Shown piece after piece: positions 1 through 10,608 of a stretch of 64,000 nucleotides of DNA. The notes below the pieces were generated by a model, which made no database searches, was not told the DNA's origin, and was given only the letters and a program-made list of their open reading frames with translations. Made by a program: the position numbers and the translations under genes. Origin of the DNA: Asterias rubens (Eukaryota > Echinodermata > Asteroidea > Forcipulatida > Asteriidae); the NCBI RefSeq assembly GCF_902459465.1, contig NC_047063.1:13577343-13641342 (forward strand). The letters are read 5' to 3'. Position 1 is the stretch's first letter, and every line of letters begins with the position of its first letter.

Positions 1-188
1 CTGGAACTGAAACCTGACCTAAAACCTAAACTAAAACCCACTTGGAGTGGGTATAGGGAGTGTGTGCTCATCAGTGAACTAATCAGTTGTTTACAAGCAC
101 AGGGGATAAGAGGAAAGTGGAGACGTGGCCGCTTCAATGTGATACGATTCGTTTTATAAATTGTCATTTTGTTTCTTTTCGCTTCCAG

Positions 189-2421
189 GCTTTACGGAGT
201 AGACTTCCGTTACACCGTTTCACGTTACACGGGAGTTGACGGCATCGTGAGCTTCCAGTACAAGACCGGCGGGCAGATCGTGCTCAGAGCCCCCTGCATC
301 AAAAAACAGATTGAGGTTCCATTTTCAGCGCAGTATCGTCCGTCTACATGTCCGGCTGGTGGAGATGAGGGCATCCTAACGCCGAGAAAGGGCGTAGCTG
401 TTGACACAGCACTAGTAACTTTCATATTCACCGGTAAGTTTGTATTACCGTTCATCGCTATTCGAATTTCTGGATGGACAACTTTATGTTTAGAGGTTTT
501 TTTTTATATCACCGAAAATCAGACGGGAACAATATTAACCACCAATAAGAATCACAATCTGACAAACAGGTTATTGCGGTAACGCTTCTCCGATTCACAC
601 TCGGGCATGCAGTTTAACTTTTATTATATAACCACATAATTCGAAGTAATTCTCAAAATGCTTAAACTATCGCAATTTGATGTACTCTCTTTACGGGAAC
701 GTACGTGTAGTGTAGGAACAATATTAACTTAAAAACGTACTTGGTAACGAGCATTGGAGAGCTGTTGATAGTATAAAACATTGGGGAAACAACTCCCTCT
801 GAAGTGACGTAGTTTTTGAGAAAGAGGTAATTTCCCACAAAAATATTAAAGACTTCTAGCTAGAAGTATTTTATTACTATCTGAAAGCACACAAATTCGT
901 CCAACAAGGGTGTTTTTTCTTTCATCATTTTTTCGCAATTTCGATGACCAATATTGAGCCCAAATTCTTACAGGCTTGTTTTGTTTATGCTATTATGGGA
1001 AATTCCAAGTGAGAACACTAGTCTTTGACAATTACCAAACGTGTAGAGTGCATTTTAATCTAAAAGAGTGAAAAACACTTATTTTGTACGCCACATAAGC
1101 CGTATGGAGGACAACTCTTTAGAGAGAAAGACGAGTGCCTAGAGTGAAGTTTAATCCAGTTGCACTCAAAAAGAGTGACACAGATTGACTTTCACTCTTT
1201 AAAGAGTCAAACTGACGCACTCCCTTACATTTAGAGAGATGCTTCTAAAAACACTTTTTATTGCCATAAATTGTAAGATTGATTACCAAACAAAAACCTT
1301 CCGCTAGACAAAACGTTTAACTCATTCTAATGTTAGCATTTTTTTACCCGTATGTTTCTTTTTCAGACGATAGCACACCAGATCGCATATCACGAGAAAC
1401 TTGCGGCCATCCCGGAGAGGTGCCCGGTGCTCAAATATTTGGAGACAACTTTTCTCATGGAAACGAGGTTAGTATAAACCCCGCTTTTAAGCGTTTTGGT
1501 CTTTCAGACGCCACAAACTTTAGCACACACTTAGATACCATGTAAAACGTAACAATCAGAGAAAACTGGATCTAGGGTTGAATGCCCTTTAAACTCGAGC
1601 TTTTCCTACAAATTTCAGGGTAACATTTATAAACACCGGAGAGAGAATCAAAATTGAAAGTTTTTAAACCCAAGCTTTCTACAACTTGCAGGATGGTGTA
1701 ATATACATACCAAAGAATGAATCAATCATAAAACGTTTGGTGTTTTATAACTAACATAAATGTAATTGTTTTGGTAGAAACTGTTGTTATTTATTTTTTA
1801 TAGCATGTGGTGCAAATTTTGATTTTGATTCTTTGACAAAACGTATGGTGTTTTATAATTTACATAGTTGAATGTAACCTTTGTTAGTTAATACCATGTG
1901 GTGCAATTTTTAAATATTATTTAATATAACAGCCATAAGCCATTTTGAAATATGGTCAACACATTTATATGACAATATAGTTTGGATAAATTTGTCTGTA
2001 CACACCCAAACCAAACAGTGTAATCCTATAATATATGCCATACCTCAAAAAGGCTACCCCTTTTTTTTGCAGTGTCAGGGGAGGATTTCACAAAGGTAGT
2101 CCTAACTTAGGACTAGTCCTAGGCAATGCTAAGAGATAGAGTTAGGACCAGTCCCAAGTTAGGGGGTCCTATCTCTTAGCACTGCCTAGGAATAGTCTTA
2201 AGTTAGGACTACCTTTGTGAAATCCAGCCCAGGTTCAAGCGGCTCGTAATTAAACCCATTTGTCTTGTTTCCTCCCCTATTTGCAGGTGATATACCAATG
2301 TGATGACCCGGACGCTTTCCTCCAAAGTAGCACCAGGGTGTGCCTGAAGTGTGGGGAGTGGAGCGGCGATACCCCGTCTTGCTTCGACAGTGGCGTCTCG
2401 GACTTCTACTCATTTCGTTGA
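189..2421 (+). CDS. 3' end of a Sushi/CCP-domain protein gene (partial, last three exons)
   Basis: Three exons join in frame: 189-433 (acceptor ttccag, donor gtaagt), 1367-1467 (acceptor tttttcag, donor gttagt) and 2287-2421 (acceptor tttgcag, TGA at 2419-2421). They encode about 159 residues; the upstream gene is outside the window. Exons two and three form one Sushi (CCP) module, split by an intron inside the module: it opens with TCGHPGEVPGAQIFGDNFSHGNE, so in pieces TCGHPGEV, then VIYQC, STRVC, CGEWSG and TPSC, matching the C..YxC..C..W..PxC layout. Sushi modules are extracellular protein-binding domains, so the product is probably secreted or on the cell surface. The first exon (LYGVDFRYTVSRYTG to FIFT) resembles nothing I recognise; it has two Cys (APC, STC). 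There is an extra Cys two residues after the third Sushi Cys (VCLKC). The protein ends SDFYSFR with no membrane segment. The exon structure is well supported; the gene name is unknown. Confidence 0.8.
735..1058 (+). mobile_element. Family A foldback MITE, eroded at its 5' end (intronic)
   Basis: It lies in the first visible intron of the Sushi gene. It carries the family A core blocks: acttggtaacgag, gagagctgttgatag, ctccctctgaagtgacgtag and, near the end, gtctttgacaattaccaa. The terminal TTAAAGGCACTGGACAC is lost on the left and degraded on the right. Confidence 0.75.
1731..1925 (+). repeat. Degenerate ~108-bp tandem duplication in intron
   Basis: The blocks aaacg(t/a)tggtgttttata and catgtggtgcaa each occur twice, about 108 bp apart (1731 and 1839 for the first). 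AT-rich and noncoding. Confidence 0.6.
2083..2225. mobile_element. Palindromic MITE, family E (ggatttcacaaaggtagtcc termini)
   Basis: The 143-bp element is a near-complete inverted repeat. The left arm reads ggatttcacaaaggtagtcc and the right arm returns as its reverse complement, with cctaacttaggac blocks in both arms. It lies in the intron just before the last Sushi exon. A diverged relative lies at 41619-41774. Confidence 0.75.
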
Positions 2422-3502
2422 TTGAGTCAGATCGCTGATAAATACAAATACAACAATGTTGATCAAACAAAACAGAAACTCAACTTATTTAATTGCTTAA
2501 TTTGTTCGTTAAAGTTTTTATCGTGCTATTGTGTTTTATGCGTGACAATTTGTGCACAATTTCGTTGAAAACAAAATCACAAAAATTGTTGTGTAGTCGT
2601 TTCGTTGCCCCCTTTTCGGCGAAGTGAAACGGATTTGTGTATAGAAGGTATGTTTAAACGATACTTGTTATTGTCATAAATATTTTGGTCCAGGCTTTAG
2701 ACTTGTTTGACAGTTGTCTTTCTTGTGTATTTGCATTGAAATATTATTGTTATGTAATACGTATAAAATGTTATTGCACTGTCTTTAAAGCTTCAGCTTT
2801 TTTTGAATTTTAATTCAGCTATACAAATAGTCTTGTTATAACTATATGTATAGTGTAAGTTGACGAGGGTGGTCATGCTAATTATCTGATGAACAAAAAG
2901 GTCAATGCTGCCACATTTTTTTAGAACATAAAAGGCAATCATGTACGTATTTTACTGACAGGGAATCAACACTTTAAAAGATAGGCCTATTTTATTTAAA
3001 CCTAAAGACGAAGAAGAAGAAGAAGAAGAAATTTTTCGATTTGGGAAATGTTAGGTCTGTATGTAATGTTATTATTATTATAAAAATTAATGTCCTTTAA
3101 AAATAAGTTTTAACCAGTAAACATTTTATACACTTTTTAATGAGCTGTATACAAAGAACATTTTTGTTACGCAAAATGTAAACATAAATCAATGTTTTTA
3201 TTGTCAAGCACAAAACAGCTTGCTAAACCTCGTTCACATGGACAGTACACAGTATCTTTAGTAAGAAATGCTACACATAGATTCGGCAGCGTGATCGTAC
3301 ACTAAACGAGGTTTACTGTTGTATTATTTGAAACCCAACACATAGTGGTGCTTATAAACTAATTATTACTAAGTCATTTGAATTTTAAAAATATTAGACT
3401 AGGCATAATAATAGAGTTGTAAAAATGTACAATACACACTAACTGTTAGATTGAGTTAAGTAACCATTATAAAACATAAGATAACAACAAAAATATCAAT
3501 AG

Positions 3503-3639
3503 AAGACTTTGGAACGCTAGGTGGCAGCAGACTTACCAGGTAAATGTCCATTGTTAACGTAGTTCTGAGCACCCGTACTTTACCCAGAACAATGGATTTT
3601 ACCTGGTAAGTCTGCTGCCACCAAGCGTCCCGGAAGTCC
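3503..3639. mobile_element. Palindromic MITE, family D (ggcagcagacttacc arms)
   Basis: Arms with ggtggcagcagacttacc and its reverse complement flank a short centre that itself repeats ccattgtt in inverted form. The same element recurs at 53821-53962. It lies within the presumed 3' UTR of the Sushi gene. Confidence 0.8.
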
Positions 3640-4245
3640 CTTATTCAAATTTTGGGCTAAGGAAAGTAAATGCGATGTGCATTTTCATATTGATTTTGGC
3701 ATTTACCGGCCTCCGTAGACGGATATGTCGATGGTATTAGTAATTATAATGATATTGTATTTATTTTATATCCTAAAGTTTCCTTTAATATGAGAGAATG
3801 TCTTCCAAACTGACCAATCGTGTGCCTTAAAAATAATCGGGAAAAAATAATATGCTTCAATCCACCAAACTGATCACAATAAGTGTGTAATTGTATGGTT
3901 GTTTTAGTCTTACTAAGCCGTGTCACATGAGGCAATTTACTGGCAACCAGTTCTGGGCAATCTCCATTAGCAAGAGCAAAACATAATTCACGGATTAAGC
4001 TTTACATTTTGTTTTTGGGGGAAAGTATGGTTCTTTTCGAAAAAATAGTTTTCCTTGTGCTACTCGAGTGTTCCCTTTGCGCACTGTGAAGTTATTTGCC
4101 CCCAAATTTCCGAAACGTACTGCTCAGTGTGACAAGGCCTAATACTGTCTAATACATGCAATGCTAAAACTTAGGTGTTCAAATTGACAAATAATGTAGT
4201 GTAACCGAATGCAAACATTTTAAAACACTTTCAACAGCCTTTCTG

Positions 4246-4251
4246 AATAAA
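4246..4251 (+). terminator. Candidate polyadenylation signal AATAAA for the Sushi gene
   Basis: This is the first AATAAA I find downstream of the stop codon at 2421. It would give a 3' UTR of about 1.8 kb that contains the palindromic element at 3503-3639. An earlier variant signal cannot be excluded. Confidence 0.3.
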
Positions 4252-4790
4252 CTGCGTTACTATTTTTTAATTTAAACCTCGTGTGTTTGTCATTTTTTTT
4301 GGTTAATGTTGTGTCAGAACAAGCATAAAGTGTTTAAAAACTCTGTTTAGAGTTTAAAAACAAATGTTGTTTGGATAGATAATGCTTAGCGTTTTGAAAC
4401 CTGCTCAGTTTTGTAGCACTTAAACACAGTCACACACTTATCTAAACATGTTTTAGGTTGTACATGTGAAAAAAAAGTGGGGTATATCAAACGTATGCTG
4501 TCTTAGACATGTGCTGAAATTCTCATCACTGTTTTTACTGTGATATGTAAAAGCACTGCTATGGAAGTCAGGATTGTGAAAACGAAATACAATCTCGACT
4601 ATTGGAACAAAACTTTGGTGGCTAAAATGTGTGGTGAGGTATATTATCCTGAGCCCACATTGTGTTCTCGAATCTCGGGAATTACTTATAGAAGGTGAGG
4701 GGGAAGTGGGGACTTCGGTGCATGAGGGGAAGGGTGTGTGAAGAACAATCTCCAAAGACATAAACACTAAACATGTAATTAATCCGTCGA

Positions 4791-4861
4791 GCACTGCTGG
4801 TGTAGTGGTATCATGCAAGATTCCCATTCTTGCGACCCGGGTTCGATTCCCGGGCAGTGCA
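4791..4861 (+). tRNA. tRNA-Gly (anticodon CCC), array copy 1
   Basis: The 71-nt cloverleaf has acceptor GCACTGC/GCAGTGC with discriminator A, A box TGGTGTAGTGG, anticodon stem CAAGA/TCTTG with loop TTCCCAT (anticodon CCC), and T arm with GGTTCGATTCC as B box. The body matches the conserved animal tRNA-Gly(CCC) isodecoder; no intron. The downstream T run is about 17 nt away (gtgttttt), a weaker Pol III terminator than at copies 3-5. Confidence 0.93.
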
Positions 4862-4935
4862 ACTTCTGACTGTGTTTTTCCCCCGTGCACTTTGCCATGC
4901 TATACCAGACCAAAAGCTCTGGTTTAGAACATCGA

Positions 4936-5014
4936 GCACTGCTGGTGTAGTGGTAGTAGTGGTATCGTGCAAGATTCCCTTTCTTGGACCCGGGTTCGAT
5001 TCCCGGGCAGTGCA
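4936..5014 (+). pseudogene. tRNA-Gly (CCC) array copy 2, probably a pseudogene
   Basis: Same tRNA but 79 nt long. A 9-nt duplication (tagtagtgg) enlarges the D loop, one base is missing between anticodon and T arms (ttggaccc instead of ttgcgaccc), and the anticodon-stem side differs (ccctttcttg). The acceptor stem, B box and downstream TTTTTT remain, so it could still be transcribed but should fold poorly. Confidence 0.8.
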
Positions 5015-5099
5015 ATTTTTTAGGCAATTTTTGACTCTCGTTTTCCCCCGTTCATTTTGCCATGATATACCAATCCAAAGGCTGTAGTTAAACCGTCGA

Positions 5100-5170
5100 G
5101 CACTGCTGGTGTAGTGGTATCATGCAAGATTCCCATTCTTGCGACCCGGGTTCGATTCCCGGGCAGTGCA
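5100..5170 (+). tRNA. tRNA-Gly (anticodon CCC), array copy 3
   Basis: Sequence identical to copy 1 over 71 nt. A Pol III terminator of six T follows directly after gcaa. Its unit is almost the same as that of copy 4, suggesting recent duplication or gene conversion. Confidence 0.93.
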
Positions 5171-5255
5171 ATTTTTTAGCCAACTTTTGACTCTCGTTTT
5201 CCCCCGTTCATTTTGCCATGATATACCAATCCAAAGGCTGTAGTTAAACCGTCGA

Positions 5256-5326
5256 GCACTGCTGGTGTAGTGGTATCATGCAAGATTCCCATTCTTGCGA
5301 CCCGGGTTCGATTCCCGGGCAGTGCA
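5256..5326 (+). tRNA. tRNA-Gly (anticodon CCC), array copy 4
   Basis: Sequence identical to copies 1 and 3, followed by TTTTTT. The spacer to the next copy repeats tttgact, cgttttc and ccaatccaaaggct. Confidence 0.93.
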
Positions 5327-5410
5327 ATTTTTTAGGCAACTTTTGACTGTCGTTTTCTCCCGTTCATTTTGCATGATATACTAATCCAAAGGCTCTGGTT
5401 AAAACATCGA

Positions 5411-5481
5411 GCACTGCTGGTGTAGTGGTATCATGCAAGATTCCCATTCTTGCGACCCGGGTTCGATTCCCGGGCAGTGCA
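5411..5481 (+). tRNA. tRNA-Gly (anticodon CCC), array copy 5
   Basis: Intact 71-nt cloverleaf identical to copy 1, with a downstream TTTTT after gcaag. Confidence 0.93.
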
Positions 5482-5567
5482 AGTTTTTAAGGCAACTTTT
5501 GACTGTCGTTATTCCCCCGTTCATTTTGCATGATATACCAATCCAAAGGCTCTGGTAAAAACATCGA

Positions 5568-5638
5568 GCACTGCTGGTGTAGTGGTATCATGCAAGATTC
5601 CCATTCTTGCGACCCGGGTTCGATTCCCGGGCAGTGCA
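5568..5638 (+). tRNA. tRNA-Gly (anticodon CCC), array copy 6
   Basis: Intact 71-nt cloverleaf identical to copy 1. The conserved spacer breaks off after it; the nearest T run (gtcttttt) is about 25 nt downstream, so termination may be less efficient. Confidence 0.92.
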
Positions 5639-6229
5639 AATTTGATGGCAACTTCAGACTGTCTTTTTCCCCCTTTCATTTTTCTTTGCTCTTGTTATCC
5701 TCCCCCTCCCCCCCAATTTATTTTTTAATGGAGAATTAAGTGAAGAAAGTTTACAATTCTCTCCGATTTTCTCCGGGCAATATTAACCAGAAATCAGATG
5801 GAAGCAGGAAGAACATCATGCCCGTTATATAGCTATTTATAACAACAATATCAACAAGCAGTGTCTGCCAGGCAAACAACCTATTAAGCTGGAATGTGCA
5901 TTTCGAGATTTCCAAGCATCCATTGATATGCTAATTAACGTTGTTTGGCACTAATCCCTAACGGGGACAATTTACATTCAAATTAGACTGTCGCGTGGCC
6001 GAGCATAGAACCCAGACCCATTCATCGTCGCGTGCCACCTAGCACTGACTGCACATCACGGCTAACTGAATAGCTAGCAGAGCTTTACAGCGGACATTCC
6101 CGGAGTTTTGGTGAGCAAAACAGCATAAACTGAGACATTTCTAGGGTATAAACACCTTGTTGAAACCTTGCACCTGAAGCCAGACGATGTGAGTCAAAAA
6201 CTGAACAACCTTTATGCCTTCTAGTCGTA

Positions 6230-6470
6230 ATAGGACATGGATTAAACCGCGGAGCGAACACACGGTCAATAGCAATGAGCTCAAGTTTTGGCTGGTCGAG
6301 TTGAACCCTCATTTTTGTGATCATGTACTGGGTTCGAATCTCGGTCCTGTCACTTGTGTTATTGAGCGACTGAGCGAGACACTTAACAAATGATTCACCT
6401 TGGGGAATGGTTATCCTTACGAAGGATCCTGCCGAGTAAACGAAGTACACCTGAAGTAAAAACTGTTCTT
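6230..6470 (+). mobile_element. Degenerate tRNA-derived SINE
   Basis: A T-arm-like block (gggttcgaatctcggtcc) at about 6330 is followed by gtcacttgtg and gagacacttaac, the same post-tRNA block as in the SINEs at 36590 and 61119. The tRNA 5' half is too degraded to assign. Confidence 0.5.
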
Positions 6471-6586
6471 GCTCTATGATGAAACCCACATTATACCCAA
6501 GCGAGATGACACATCCAGCCGAGGATCAACCGAAACCAAGCTACACAGGGTAAGCAGTCAAGTTCAATACAAAGTAAATAATATAG

Positions 6587-6918
6587 TTAAAGGCAGTAGA
6601 CACTCTAGGTAATTACTCAAAATAATGATTAGCATCAAACCTTACTTGGTAGGTTAAAGGGAGACTAGTTGATAGTGTAAAACACTGTGGGAAACGGCTC
6701 CCTCTGAAGTGATGTAGTTTTCGAGGAAGGGTTTATTTTACACGAATTTGATTTCGAGACCTCGGGTTTAGAATTTGATGTCTTGAAATCAAGCATCTGA
6801 ATGAACACAACTTTAATAGTGTGACAAAGGTTTTTTTCTTTACTTTCATGTATTATTGAGATACACCAAGTGAGAAGACTGGTGGGTATTTTGTCAACTA
6901 CCAATGATGTCCATGCAG
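6587..6918 (+). mobile_element. Family A MITE (TTAAAGGCAGT...), nearly full length
   Basis: It starts TTAAAGGCAGTAGACACT and keeps the blocks ctcaaaataat, ctccctctgaagtgatgtag, gatttcgagacct and gagaagactgg. The right terminus is damaged (ccaatgatgtcc). Confidence 0.85.
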
Positions 6919-6982
6919 AGTCTGTAATTGTATCTAACAGTTTGATGATTTTTTTTAAATTAAAACAATGTGCTGCTTGTGT

Positions 6983-7349
6983 TTAAAGCCATTAGACACT
7001 TTCGGTAAACAGTGTTGTCCAAGGCCCACACTTCGTGTACCACAACATATATAAAATAACAAGCCTGTGAAAACTTTGGCTCAATCGGTCATCGGAGTCG
7101 GGAGAAAATAACGGGAAAACCCACCCTTGTTTCCCCACGTTTTGCCGTGTCATGTGTTTAAAATAAATCCGTAATTCTCGCTATCGAGAATTGATATTGT
7201 TTTAATGTTTTCTCAAAAAGTAAAGCATTTCATGTAATAATATTTCAGGATAAGTCTTTCACCATTACCTTCTGTAAACCCTGTAAATTATTTGTAAATC
7301 TGTGAACTTTAAATTTTTTGGCTGTACCGAAAGTGTATAATGACTTTAA
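6983..7349 (+). mobile_element. Family C MITE (TTAAAGCCATTAGACAC...)
   Basis: The 367-bp element has inverted ends TTAAAGCCATTAGACACTTT and aaagtgtataatgactttaa and a central palindrome around attctcg...cgagaat. The second copy, at 35266-35634, is in the opposite orientation. Confidence 0.85.
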
Positions 7350-7474
7350 AATGGTAGTAAAAACATGCACCACGTGATAAATTGTTTTTGCATTTTGAGT
7401 CACCAAGGAATGATGGAGCTGAAATTTTAAAACTAATTTTGTAGCTTGTTGAGCGAGATAATTGTGTTGGGTAA

Positions 7475-8000
7475 CAAAGGCGGGCGTGAAGGACCATTCC
7501 AGTTCAGTCATCCTATTCACAACAGCCTGCTTCGAAAGCGCCCTTGTCGCAAGCAATTATGTCCTCTATGCAAAACTATTCGGAGGACATTATTGCATAT
7601 GCAATAAGGTTGGACGGACGGTTTTGCATATGCAATCGTGTCCGCCTGGACACTGCTGCATAATGCATAATGAAACTAAAAATGCTCTTGTTAAACTTGT
7701 AAGGAGCGTTTTTTTTTGTTGCTCTCCTTAAAAATATTAAGGAGCGCTGAGGAGCGCGAGCGCAATCGCGCTCCTTTAAAATGAAGGCCTGCCTTCAAGA
7801 CGCTCTTCTCGGGGTTGTATATTACAGCAGGCATGATTCTTTTTGAATCGTTTTGTTTTCTTTCTTTAGATATTGAACAAGCTTCTTTGTCAACAAAGGC
7901 GGACTGGAAGGACCGTGAACAGTCCAGTAACCATCCGATTACTATACGGTCTGCTGATAGAGCGCCCTCACTCGACAACTGGTAACAAGAATCAGGTAGA
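7475..8000. repeat. Duplicated block plus GCATATGCAAT repeats
   Basis: The blocks aacaaaggcgg..gaaggacc and agcgccct occur at 7478-7545 and again at 7893-7970. Between them (7550-7670) are short palindromic repeats with gcatatgcaat and cgtgtccgcctggac, shared with 46.15-46.32 kb, and a palindromic aaggagcg block at about 7700-7780. Confidence 0.6.
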
Positions 8001-8339
8001 GCCAAACTTCATTTTTTTACTAACTCATGCATATAACTTGCTTAGTATGTGGACAAGACGAAATCTGGTCGAACTACCATCGTATTAGGCAGAGGGGTGT
8101 GTCTTTCGGACATCCTGGGGGTTTTTTTGGTTTTTTTTTTCCAATTTGGACACCCTATCTGTCATTTAGATGTAAATGTTGTATTGACACCCGATTTGTT
8201 ATAATTACCAGCATATTTCCAGATCTTTTACCAGATCCTTGTTAAAACCTTGTGAACTACATGCGTCTGTGTTTGTACAATTCTATTGAAGCATAAATTG
8301 ATCTCTGTATTTTAATGGTAGTGAAAGGTTGATATTTTG

Positions 8340-10400
8340 CGAGAAAGTGTAGTAGGCCTATGCCACCTGCAGTTATTTGGGGATTTGGAAGTACACAGTC
8401 AATAGGACAAAACCCATAAATAGGTTATAATGAACCTTTGGCTTGTAATGTGTGTGTGTGTGTTTGTGTCCGGTAGTCTAAGGATAACGCATTTAAAAAT
8501 CTTCTTTTGTTTTGGTGACTGGAAGTTTCTTTAGGAACACCGCCGGTTGGATATTCCAACCCTTTCATCGGAAAACAAGCACTTATTTAGTGGAAAATTG
8601 TTGTTGAAAACATTGACAGTACAATTTGTTGAACATCGCAAGTCTTTGTTTGTAAAATGCTGAGGTGATGTAATGGGTCTACAAACATTTATGATGAAAG
8701 TTCCAAAACCATTTTTTTTTTACCAACAGTTTAATATTTAAAATCTAGTGAAGTGCAGATTGCCACCTGCAATTAGTTAAGGATTTCTAGCGATGTCTAG
8801 GCTCCGTACGAAGAAATCAATGGGCCCCGAACTACAATGTTAACGATCATCAAATCTTTGGCTTGTATTTTGTTGTAAGAACCTTACATTAAAATGGCTT
8901 GAAATTCCATCATCTTGACTTGAAGCAGGCAGCAATTTGGTTATAGGATAGATATAGTCCAGTGCAAAGATCATATGTTGTGTTACCATCAGATGTCGGT
9001 GTTTGTAAAATACTGTGGTGTGGTGGTGTGAATGGGTCTACATACATTAACAGTATAATGGCAATGCCAACACCAGCACGTTTTCTTTTAACGTTTATTT
9101 CAAACCGTAGTCCAAATTTACCGAAGTGTCAGTCAACTTGCTAGATAGTGCAGAATGTTAGGGATTTCATGGATGTACTTACCACCTAAAGTACAGAAAA
9201 GTAAATAGGAAAGGCCCTGGAATATAATGTGTGAGGTCATCGGATCTTTGGCTTGTAGTGTGTTCGTAACCGACTGGTGGTTTTTCTCAAGACCACTCAT
9301 TGACAAAATAGTAAACCCTTGTACTACATGTATTGTGCAAATTGGGAACACTGACAGTTGGAATTTCAATCGTTTTCATTAGAAACAGGCAGTGGTTGTT
9401 TCTGGGGATAGGTAGTCCAGTTTTAAGATAATTGTCAGAAAACACAATGGCAGCATAAATGGGTCAGCAACGTTTGCATTTCAATAAAAAAGCCAACACC
9501 AGCAAGTCTTTTTCTTATTAACTGTTTATTTCAAAACTAAGTACTTGTAATGACATGATGATAAAAATTCGCCAGCAAGTGTAGATAACATAGTAGGGGA
9601 CTTCATGAAAGTACCAAGCCCACAGAAATAAATGAGGTCATTAACTACAATGTCCGAGGTCACCCAATCTGTGACTTGTAGTGTGTAACTGGTAGTCTCA
9701 AAGATCACTCATAAGCTATGCAGAGCTCCAACTAAACACTGGACCACAGGTCAGAGGCATGTGATGTTAGTGTAGGGCCAATTAATCACAATGGGACAAG
9801 CCCATATTTTTCTTCAATTGAATGAAACACCTCATTGTTCCATGGCTTGGTGAAACGAATTTGACCATGATAACTACCTTTCAATTTTCTGGCAAGAGCA
9901 TTGAAGCACACTTGCACATAAACACAAAATAAAATAGATCTTCTCTGAGAGCTTGTTAAACTCATTTGGATCCTATTCTTGAAAGAAAAAAAATTGGTCC
10001 AGTATTTTTTTTAGCTAAAAGCCCTCCAGTCTTGTGCCCTCCCGAGACAAAAATTGTAAAAAAATAGTACATCATTGTAAGGTGCCTCAATAAAGTTCCA
10101 TATTGACCCCTTGCACGTGCGTCACATGCGACGACTAATGCCATGCTCACCATGTTGGTGGGCAGTTAGGTTTACGTGTATTAACGTCGCGTCGCACTTC
10201 ACTGCATAACGCACAGCATAGAGTTATATATAAAAACACGTATGGCACATTCAAGATTTTTACGATGATGACATCAGGTGAAATGGGTCAATACTTAGAT
10301 TGGTTTCATTGTGAAAACTGACTGTTGGTAGGAATGTCCATCATTTCCACTGGAAACAAGCAGCCAATTTGTTATTGGTATAGGTAAATCAGGTGATAAG
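8340..10400. repeat. Degenerate tandem repeat, period ~390-425 bp, four to five units
   Basis: The marker block (a/g)atctttggcttgta recurs at about 8437, 8848, 9239 and 9662 (the last as atctgtgacttgta). Other markers recur in register: gccacctgcart..ggatt (8360, 8760), ccaacaccagca (9068, 9492), and a caagcag/caggcag block (8925, 9385, 10360). It occupies the 3' flank of the PPIL1 gene. Confidence 0.7.
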
Positions 10401-10608
10401 ATAATAATTGTTGCGAATGACAAGCGTCTGTCTGTTAATGGCTACGTTGTCTCAAGATACAATGGCGCTTCCAGAAAATCGTTGAAGTTAGTGTCCAGGC
10501 AAACATGCTGCGTGATCCACACACCAAAGTTATGAAGTTCCTAGCACTAAGACTTTTTAACACAAACAGTGAGCACTGTACAGTTTCTTGTTGAAGGCAC
10601 ATATTTCA

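Larger units (their letters stand above)
2422..4790. other. 3' flank and intergenic DNA, no further gene recognised
   Basis: AT-rich noncoding sequence. It includes a short (GAA)n run near 3008-3030 and the family D MITE. The stretch 4270-4790 shows nothing I can name. Confidence 0.5.
4787..5640 (+). repeat. Tandem array carrying tRNA-Gly(CCC), unit ~156 bp
   Basis: Start-to-start spacings of the six tRNA copies are 145, 164, 156, 155 and 157 bp. Every copy is preceded by tcga and the spacers share ttttgactctcgttttccc and ccaatccaaaggct. All copies face the same way. Confidence 0.95.

Noticed and set aside
4787-5640. CRISPR-like appearance of regularly spaced identical 71-bp units
   Set aside because: The repeats fold as tRNA-Gly(CCC), the spacers are mutually similar, and the DNA is eukaryotic.
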